Of a stretch of DNA of 64,000 nucleotides, positions 54,975 to 64,000 are shown in pieces; the first letter of the stretch is position 1, and each line of letters starts with the position of its first letter. The notes below the pieces were generated by a model. That model ran no database searches, had not been told where the DNA came from, and saw only the letters and a program-made list of their open reading frames with translations. Where the stretch lies: contig HG738139.1 of assembly GCA_000499405.2 (NCBI GenBank), forward strand, positions 5,046,616-5,110,615, written 5' to 3'. The stretch is from Onchocerca volvulus. Taxonomy: Eukaryota; Nematoda; Chromadorea; Rhabditida; Onchocercidae. The translations under genes and the position numbers were made by a program.

Positions 54975-57863
54975 ATGGAATCAAATTTAACGACAAATGC
55001 TGCTCCATCGGGTAATTCTGTTCCGGAAGAAGCTTTGTCGCCATCAACTTTGACAGTAGTTGTCAACATGACAATACTTAATTTAACCACAGCAGTTGAT
55101 ACAGCCGATGTTATGAAGGTAATCTGTGATATAATTTAATTTAATTTTAAATTTTTTTCTATTATTTCTTGTTTACTTCTTTTTTCCACTAATTTGTAAA
55201 TCTATTGATTCGACACATAATTTAGTTTATTTTTAAATCTTTTTTCTGTTATACATTTTAGGTTTCATTTTTTTCTTTCGTTTTTAAATTTAGTCTCGTT
55301 TAACAGTTTTTTTTTTGCAATGTTTATCTTACGCTTGAAATAAAAGTTTACAAGGAAAACATTAGCAATTAAGCTAATATTATTATTCAACTGAACTAAT
55401 TATCACAATTTCATGTTTAATTCATTTACATTTGAATAGACTCTTCTCTTCATTCAATCAGTAAAGCTTAATTAAATAAGTTTAACTTATTATAGAATGG
55501 AAAAATTTACATATCTATAAAATGCAGTGATTTCTATATGCCTTGCAGTCGACATAATAGACTTATGGTACATGTGATTCATAAAAAGATTAAAAATGAG
55601 ACAGTAAAACCCGAGATTTCTCAAAAACAGTGAAAAACTTCAGAAATTGAAGATGAAACAATGTGAAGGTGAAAACTTTTGACATATGTCTAATGCAGAA
55701 AAAAAAGAGCTAAATTCCGATGCACAATTGATAAAGAAAGATGCTGATTAAAAATATTATCACAAGAAATAATAAATATACTTGAAATATTGAGCATATC
55801 AAGTATTAATTATCCAATTAACAATTTCTTCCCAACAATTGGCCAGAAGAAAAGAAAAAAAAAAAGCAAATTTTCATCATTTCAATAAGGACTAGAAGCA
55901 ATGATAAGTGATAAAATGTCAATGTGAAATTAATCAAGACCAATCAATCCATTTAAAAATTAAAGGATAAATTATTCGGCATAATGATTTGTGTTTCTAT
56001 TTCCTTTTATATTTTAATTTCATTCAATGTTACTGCTACTTTACAGTAATCAAAAAAAAAAAAAAATCAATTTTAATTTTCAAATTTAATTTTGTTATAT
56101 ACTAATTTGTCCAAACTATTTTATTTGTTCTTTTTTTTCTAATTTCTGCAAACTTGCAGGTATTTGTTTTCCCATTTTATTTTTCTCTCTTTTTTTTTTA
56201 CATACATAATTTTCCGTAAACAGCAATAAAGAAAATTGTGTTTGCTCATATTTTATTTTTTTTTTTTCTTTAAATGAATATAATTAGAAAGAAAATGCTT
56301 CTGATTAATTGGAAAAAAATTAATTAAAAAGCCAATGATCAATTTGTCTTTAATTTTAGAATTCATTTTTTGCACTTTCATTAAGTGTTATTAAGAAGAA
56401 TGTGCTCTGATTAGTGAAAAAAAGGATTTATTCAAAAAAGTCAAAGATTAAAAATATGACGTCTAATTTTTGAAATGAACAATTATCCGATCGATATACT
56501 TATGTTTTGATGGCTTCTTTCTGTAGTTTGAAGCATGCTTTTTGATAATTTTCAATTGGCATATTTATGTTTTAACGAGTTCTATCTATATTTTGAACAA
56601 TGCAATTTATAATCGATTATTTCTATAAATTCACTTTACTTTTTCCATGAAAAGTGAATTTGCAAAAATAATCGATTCTAAATTCTGCAAATATAGAATG
56701 AATGCAATTGGGATGAATTAAATTGTAAATGAATTAGGAAAGGATAAAGTTTCAATTAAATCTCATTAAGTTACAATAAAATTAAGCCAAACTTAATTAA
56801 ATCAACAAAAATTTATAGATGGCAATTATTGGAGCACTTTTGGCAATACTCATTATAGCATGTATCATTGGCAATTTGTTTGTTATTATTGCAATTCTTA
56901 TCGAACGTGACCTCAAAAAGCGACCGCAATACTATCTTATATTTTCACTCGCTGTTGCTGATTTATTGGTTAGTTTGAATTTAAAAGAAATTTGAATTTT
57001 ATGGAAGAAATTCTTTTGCACAGAGAGATTATCAAAAGATAAAATTATTTATCATACTTTAAATTGATCCTTTACACTTTGATAAGGTTCAAAATGCTAA
57101 TCATTAAATTATTTTGCTTAATTTTAATTCGATCATTAAATCCTTTCCTTCGAGAATGGCGCTATTTGACGTTCTCAAGTTTCAGATTATGATTAAATTT
57201 GCATATTGGAATTTAAGAAATTATGACTTAAAGAATTTTTTTTAATTAAATTTTACTACTTTTTTTTTTTTTATTTTCAGGTAGGTTTAATAGTGACACC
57301 ATTAGGTGCTTGGTCAATAATGATGCGTGCGTGGACATTTGGCGTAGCGTTATGTGATTTCTGGATTAGTATCGATGTATTAGTCTGTACAAGTTCAATT
57401 CTTCATTTAGTCGCAATAGGTAAAAATCGAAAAGTATCATTCATTTTCACTATTACAAAGCAAACAGAAGAAAGGTCAAAGGTTGTCAAAACTTTGAAAT
57501 GAATTATCTTTTCAGCATTAGATCGTTATTGGAGTGTAACGGATGTGTCGTATGTGCAGAATCGCACACCAAATCGTATATTTGGCATGTTAGGCATTAT
57601 TTGGTTTTTATCATCACTCATTTCATTGGCTCCAATATTTGGCTGGAAAGATAGCGGTTTTTATCAGCGAGTGACAGAGCAACATGTATGCCTTATCAGT
57701 CAACAAATAAGTTATCAGGTATACTCACTTCTGTTAAAAGATTTTTATTTTTTCTAATTGTTATCTTTAATTCATCGTCTCACACATACAAATAAGTTTG
57801 AATAAACTTGAATAGAAATATAGCATTAGTGATATATCTTATTTGTAAATTTATCCTTATCAC

Positions 57864-57913
<50 letters not shown>

Positions 57914-60706
57914 TTGATTTCTTCTCATTAATTAATTTCATTTGAATAATCACTTATATATTTGGTTAATCTTTAGCTATCATTCATTATTACTATGAAA
58001 ACATTTTTTCACTATTACAAAAAAGATAAGCAACGAAAATGAAATGAAAAATTTTAGAAATTGTGTTGCATGAAAGTTTATTTTTTATCAATAAAAATTG
58101 AATATTATCTTATTTCAGAAGAAATTTTTAATACTTTCAAATATCTCTTTTATACAATTGTAAAGAATAAATCGAAATGATTTGCATAAACAAATGATAC
58201 GAAAAATAGGCAAGAAAACATTTTGACGGAATTTTGACAACATATTTATTTGAATCACAATTTTTTCAACCAATATTTTCCTCTTTTTTTTTTTGATGGA
58301 CAGAAAGACAAAAGTTTGTAGAATAAAGAGATAAACACATCGTATAAAATGGCTTCAATAAAGAGATGGAAAATTCACGGATCCTTTGCAGTGATAAGAG
58401 TAGTTCATATTGATTTCTTTTTTTTTTTTTTTTTTTGAAAGACAACAAATATATTCCAAAACAAACGGCTTCTTTCAAAAATTCAAATTTATTTATTTCA
58501 TTTGAATACTGATTGATAAGCGCCATATAAATCTATTTTTTTTTCTCCAAAAATTATGTATTTTTCCATTTGTTTATATGCAATCACATTTATGTGAGGG
58601 AATTAATAAATTCAACTCTTATTTTATGATTGATATGAAAAATGATTGATTGTAGGATAAGTACCCTCCAGATCAGGTTGACAATAAAAATGACAGAGTA
58701 TGTGGCTTTATCGATTCAAAATCATCACAAAAATAGTTCATAATCAGTCAGACAGGTTTCATAATCAACCAGATCAGATCGATAATAAGAATGACAGAGT
58801 GTAGCTTTATCACAGGAAACGATTCACAATTTGTCATTAATCAGGAATTATATCTTCTCAATAAATAAGAAGATATGATTTCTGATAAACAAATAATATA
58901 AATTATATTCTGTGATTTATATATGCAAAATCATTTTTTAAAGTTTTGCAAATTTTCTTTTTCGCTGGCTACTTTCAGAGAATCGCAAAAATTTCTCAGT
59001 AATTTAGGATTTCTGATAGCCTGATATTGTCAAACCTTTTCTGATAGCCATATATTGTTAAGCCGGAAAAATTTGTAATATAAGATATTGAAAAAGTAGA
59101 AACAAATGAACTTTCTGTTAATGATGAAATGATTAGTAAGAAATTTATTTTTAGTAAATTCTATTAGTATATGTAAAAGAATAGAATGCCAACAGAGATC
59201 GATAATGTTTATTTAAAATATGATAACTGATAAGATAAGCATCTTTTCTTATCTGAGAATATTAAGTTAATGTAAACCAGTTACAGATATTTAGTACGGC
59301 AACTGCTTTTTACATTCCATTATGTGCTATCATATCCATCTATTATAAAATTATGCGTGCTGCAAAAAGCCGTTTTAAACGTGAACGTGAACGTAAAATC
59401 ATCATTTCTTCACAACAGAATATACAGACTGAAGAACAAAGTGAAAAGGTAAGGACAGTATTGTTCAGTTTGAAATTTTTAAAAGTAATTCTTGATTTCA
59501 ATTCAAATTATTTCGCTATCTTATTGCTATGCTGTTCAATGAATTTAACAGCAAACACGATCGATACCAATCACAATTAATACAATTACTAAAATGATCA
59601 TAGTCATCGAATGATAGTATAGTTTGAAAAATGAACAAGTATTGTGAATTTTGCATAAATTCATTCAATAATTTGAATAAATAAGAAAATTGGAAACAGG
59701 AGTTTATCTTATCATTTAATTGATCATTTGCTGATCAAATATTATAGCCAAGGACGGAAAATAATTCAATCCTGATCAATAAAGGTGAATCAACTCCTGT
59801 CAATAATAATGACCTAATATCCAATGAACAACTTTCACGTGATACAATTGAAATCCCACTGGATCAATGCAATTCACAACCAAGTTCATCCATTAATTCT
59901 CTTGTCTTCTAAAAGATTTCTGTTACTGATAGATTGAAATCATTTAACTGGAAATTTGATTAGAAAGAACTTTTGCGATTGAAATAATGAATCCTTTGTA
60001 GTACGAATAACGTAGACGTGTTATTTGCGTACAATCAAGTCGTTAGCAAGAAATTAGATAAACTTATAAATTCAAGAAGCAAGTGAGAATTTCATGTAAA
60101 AGAGATAAAATCAACATTTTTATAAATTATTCCATTATTAATCATTTCCATTCGGACCCTTCGCAAAAATAGTATTCTCAATTTATGCACAAGTAAAAAT
60201 TAAACTTAGCTAGAAAACTTAGCGAAAAAATATCACATGATAATCTTGTAGTGAAAAGTAAAAGTAAAAATCGACGAAAAAAAATATATAATTCTTTGCG
60301 GATGATGCGAAAAAGATTCTTCAAAGATAACGCAGAAATGAAACGTGAACATAAAGCATGGCGTACGCTTGCTATTATTACGGGAACATTTGTCGCCTGT
60401 TGGACACCATTTTTCCTCATTTCTTTATATCGTCCGATATGTGGTTGCAAAATACCAATATTGCTCGAAATTATTACCAGCTGGTTAGGTTAGTTTTTAA
60501 TAAAACAAGAATTTCGGCTTTATTAATTGTAATTTATGCAAAATGATATAATATGTATTCATTGAAATCTACCTTTCATCCAATTTATAGGTTATTTGAA
60601 TTCAGCACTTAATCCAATTATCTATACGGTACTTTCAAATGATTTCCGAACAGCTTTTAAACGTATTCTTTCTCGATTACTATTTCTCGAAAGACCACGA
60701 TTATAA
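54975..60706 (+). CDS. 5-HT1/SER-4-like aminergic GPCR (8 exons)
   Basis: Seven-transmembrane receptor for a biogenic amine, probably serotonin, at the neuronal or muscle surface. Exons: 54975-55118, 56819-56968, 57281-57419, 57516-57718, 59287-59448, 59748-59784 (or to 59838), 60252-60488, 60591-60706, giving 395 or 413 aa. The N-terminus has three N-glycosylation sequons (NLT, NMT, NLT). Visible: GN and LAVADLL of TM1-2, Cys123, amine-binding Asp130 in [23 protein letters not shown] (147-149), PIFGWKD and EQH in loop 2, [13 protein letters not shown] of TM5, CWTPFF of TM6 and NPIIY of TM7. [10 protein letters not shown] and the TM5 segment follow 5-HT1 receptors; dopamine or octopamine types remain possible. 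Exon 6 has two donors of the same phase (59784/59785 and 59838/59839), so loop 3 length is uncertain. Exon 8 ends in ERPRL with no palmitoylation cysteine. Confidence 0.9.
57865..57908. repeat. CT dinucleotide microsatellite
   Basis: Uninterrupted run of about 21 CT units in the fourth intron of the receptor gene; likely length-polymorphic. Confidence 0.95.
58668..58811. repeat. Direct repeat pair in receptor intron
   Basis: 58668-58712 and 58769-58811 share a CCAGATCAG-GACAATAA-AATGACAGAGT-GCTTTATC series with a few differences, 101 bp apart start to start. It is an intronic duplication without coding content. Confidence 0.75.
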
Positions 60707-62647
60707 CGATGATGACGATTTCAGCCTTCACATTTCGAATATCATTTGTAAGAAAAGATTGGTTAAGTGACTTTCATACTTGATGTGCTTTAATAGTGAA
60801 AATTCGTTAGCAAATTATCTTATTATATACATATTTATATAATATATCAGAAGGATTTCTATACTACATAACTCTACAAACCGGTTTCTTGATAAGGACG
60901 AGGTTAATATTTTCTCATAAAATCAATTAGGGTTATTTTATAGGAAAAGAGACAACGAATCATAAATTATTGAAATGAGAAAACATGATCATGTATGTAT
61001 TTTTTTTTTTTTGTTAATATAAATAATGCATTTTTTCTTTTGAATAAGTGGTTAACAACGAATTTGTTTAGTCCTGGAAGCAAAAAAAAAAAAAAAAAGA
61101 AATCATTCCACATTACAAATTCAAATATTAATTCACAATTGCTGACAATTGCCAAGTAATGCTATCCAAAACTGTTAAATACCCCAATGTTCATACTCGA
61201 TAACATCAGGCATTTAGCAGTACCACTAATAAATATTTCTAAATATATGAATTTTTTGCAGATCATTACTTTTGATACTCACTAACTGAATCCTTGAATC
61301 AAACTTGAAATTTCCAAAAGAAATTTCAAGTTAATTAGGAATTTCACTTTCTACCTATACTTTTTTATTCATGATAAAGTCTTCTCTACTTTCATTTACA
61401 TGCAAATGAAAGGGAAGAAATTTGTACCGGTTGAAATATTTCCATTTCTAATTCGAAATGAGCCAAAGTTAGTATTAAACAAGAAAACGCAATGTTAATT
61501 TTAATTTATTCCTCCCTGATAAAAAATAAATAAGTCATATTATCTTTTCAAATTCTAATGACAAGAAAAATGACCTGCAATAATACAAACAGCACCAAAT
61601 TATAGATGGAATATCATTTTTATGAAGAAACAAAGTGACATAAATCAAATTAAGCCCACAAGAGAATACAACAAATATAAACAAAAGCAGCAAAAGGATT
61701 TTTTTGGCTTCATTTAGAAAAAAACCGCTTCTAGCGCATATTTTAATTGATCACATTTTTTCTCTAGGATCTATTAAACATGTGATGTTGGAACCATGAA
61801 AAAGGAAGCAGCATAACTTTCAGCCAAAAAATTTAAAAAAAAAACTGATCACTATAAAATATCGTCACAAACTAAATTTTTAGAGTACAGTTAAATCGAA
61901 ATAAACGTTAAGGATCCTTCGTTCTACTGCGTTCCATTCTATTAAAATTTTTCCCATCAGACTTTCTTCATTCTAACTCATAAAACTAATTTTTTTAAAT
62001 TGATGGAAGACGTTTATGACCTAAGGCCAAAACTAAACAAAAAAAAAACAAACAAAATTTTTGGTAACAGCCTTCTGTAAAAACAAAACAGAATGAAAAT
62101 GGAATGAAAACCAAAACAATGGAAAGTTTTACACATGGAAATAAGCAGACGCTTCACAGTTCACAGACAAAACTGGAATAAAAAAAAAAAAAGAGAATAA
62201 AAAGAAGCTTAAAATCAAAAACAAAACCGGCAGTGAATTGACTCATTTTCTGATATTAAAAAATCCTGAAAAATTAGTTGCAAGATCCTATAACTTGACT
62301 CACTTTGACCTATAGTTTATTAACAGAGTTACTAATCTAATGACTATTTTATTTACTGTCACAGTTATACAAAACCCGATATATATCACAGCTCACTGAA
62401 ATGAGAAATGAAATTGAGCTGCACTACTTAAAATAAATCACCGCCGATATCTCCTGAAAGACATAATTAAAAACGTCAATTATTACTATTAATATATAAC
62501 TAAATTTCAGATCAAAAATTTTTCAGTATCCAAAATCGTCAGGAAAATTGTAAATCTAAGAAAAAAAAAATTTTGTTAAAAATAAAAAATTCCATAACAT
62601 GTACTGCAAACTAATAAAGTTACTGTAAAATATTGTAGCTTATCCTT
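60707..62647. other. Intergenic region between receptor and MAGUK 3' ends
   Basis: The two genes converge, so this 1.9 kb should contain both 3' untranslated regions. No exon was recognised. It includes T and A homopolymers at about 61000-61012 and 61083-61098 and otherwise featureless AT-rich DNA. Confidence 0.6.
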
Positions 62648-64000
62648 TTACTGATCAACCCAATCGGAGGGTACCCATGCTGGCTCATGCTCTAATTTGT
62701 TCACTATGTTACGTAATTGTTCAAATGAAGCTTCGAAATTAGCATTTATTAGCACATGATCGAACATATGTCCGTAGATCTGAAAAAGCTGTTCACCAGC
62801 TGAAATCATTTGTTCAAATTCCGAATCTGTAAATCCGCGAACTGCTGTTGGCGCTGATGTATTACTATTTCCATGATGAATAGAATCTGTAGCTTGTAAA
62901 TTTCGTGCACGATGCAGACGTCGAGTTTCCTAGAAAGATACTACGTGCAATAAATTCAAATATCCATAACATTCTTAAGATTAGCCGTACAAATTAATAA
63001 AAATAAATTTTATAAAGAAATTTAAGAAAAGTTAAGCATTATAGTCAAAACGGATTAGCCAATTTTTTGTAAAAGTTACATTTTGAAGTCCCACAAGCAA
63101 TTCTTGTGACGACTGGTCAAAAGCAATGATTCTTTTTTGCTAATATACCTTTAAAATATCAAACGGCGGTGGTTTAACAAAAATAACGAAGGACTTGAAA
63201 ACTTTTGAACGCAAAACCCGTAATGCCAAAGGATGAGTATTCAGTACAGGTATATAACCTGAAAATGAATTGAAGTAATATAACAAGATAATGATAACGT
63301 TTCTTTTAATATCTTTCTCTTTCCCATCTTTCATAAAAAGACGAATCCCTCTATCACTAACATCATACCTTGCTTAATAACGGCATGAACTGAATCAGCA
63401 AGTGTACCATATAAATTTCCTTTATACTCTCCATATTCCAGGAATCGTCCTTGTCTTATCCACTGTTCCATATTTTCGCGCTTTGCGAAATGATAATCAA
63501 CACCATCTTTTTCATATGAACTGCAACGTATTGCTGATTGTTGGTCGTTTCGTTTCATGAATTTCTTAATCAATAGTTACTGTACTAATTTTTGTTCTTC
63601 TCACAGTTCTTCTTATTTAATTCACAATAAAACATGAAACAATTTTGAACAATCATTTCCATTTTCTCCTATTTTTTTATTTCAATGAATGATAACTACA
63701 GGAACTGTGATCAGAAACATTTTTTTAGACGAATAGATAAAAAACGAATTAAACGGACCAGTGATTTTGGGAAATCCACCGCTGTATTTAAAGGATTCGA
63801 TATCCAATTTAGTTTTGAACAATCATTAAACAACTTTCATGGAATTTTCTGATATTTCTTAAATTTTACCAGTAAATCGTCAAAATAACTAGGGAAAATT
63901 TCATGAAGAGACTTCTAATTAAAAAGATTTTACCGTTGAGGACGACTGGTATGAGGTACACTTGTTGCATAACGATCACTGTTGATAGCTATTAGTCGCT
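62648..64000 (-). CDS. MAGUK p55-type protein, C-terminal guanylate-kinase domain (partial)
   Basis: Membrane-associated guanylate kinase homologue, a scaffold at cell junctions or synapses. Four exons are visible: 64000(beyond)-63934, 63520-63369, 63258-63149 and 62929-62648, all in phase. The protein reads RYATSVPHTSRPQR, SYEKDGVDYHFAKRENMEQW, EYKGNLYGTLADSV, THPLALRVLRSKVF, FVIFVKPPPFDILKETRRLH, and ends EHEPAWVPSDWVDQ. The WVPSDW end near the C-terminus is typical of p55/MPP/PALS proteins, and KPPPFD followed by ETR is closest to MPP3/MPP7 as I recall them. The phosphate-binding loop and any PDZ, SH3 or L27 domains lie outside the window. An insertion of about 25 residues rich in Asn, Ser and Thr follows ETRRLH. 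MAGUK guanylate-kinase domains generally bind phosphoproteins rather than phosphorylate GMP. The acceptor at 63520/63521 was chosen because it restores R-S-Y in frame; a longer frame upstream meets a stop. Confidence 0.9.

Overview
The window looks like nuclear DNA of a nematode, most probably a filarial (Onchocercidae) worm. The DNA is very AT-rich. Genes are split into many short exons by introns with TTTCAG/TTTTAG-type acceptors. Five conserved animal genes can be assembled exon by exon with phases that agree. One stretch is a broken fragment of alphaproteobacterial, probably Wolbachia, DNA, as expected in a lineage that has or had this endosymbiont. Species cannot be fixed from the sequence alone.

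Layout, left half (1-29.1 kb): four minus-strand genes. These are a three-exon SMIM14-like small membrane protein (1663-2826); a 21-exon FANCJ/BRIP1/DOG-1-type iron-sulfur DNA helicase of about 975 aa (5373-13713); a complete five-exon actin of 376 aa (15288-17215); and a seven-exon Rab18 GTPase of 200 aa ending in a CTC prenylation motif (26780-29050), with one GC-AG intron. Between actin and rab-18 lies about 9.5 kb with no recognisable protein gene. It contains a nearly perfect 66-bp foldback repeat and a GC-richer promoter-like island.

Middle (29.1-55 kb): a long AT-rich gene desert. It holds a broken Helitron helicase fragment with an inverted duplication, an LTR-like segment, the bacterial insert (39127-39767: a frameshifted ChpT-like gene and the 5' end of purM, divergently arranged), several tandem repeats, and homopolymer and microsatellite tracts. 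The only N in the window lies exactly at the left edge of the bacterial insert.

Right end (55-64 kb): a plus-strand eight-exon aminergic G-protein-coupled receptor, most like 5-HT1/SER-4 serotonin receptors (54975-60706), then the 3' end of a minus-strand p55-type MAGUK guanylate-kinase-domain gene that runs off the window (62648-64000).

The genes are functionally unrelated (ER membrane protein, genome stability helicase, cytoskeleton, vesicle traffic, neurotransmission, cell polarity scaffold), and nothing points to an operon or a single pathway. No new multi-gene system was found. The most notable items are the bacterial insert, the Helitron relic and the foldback repeats.
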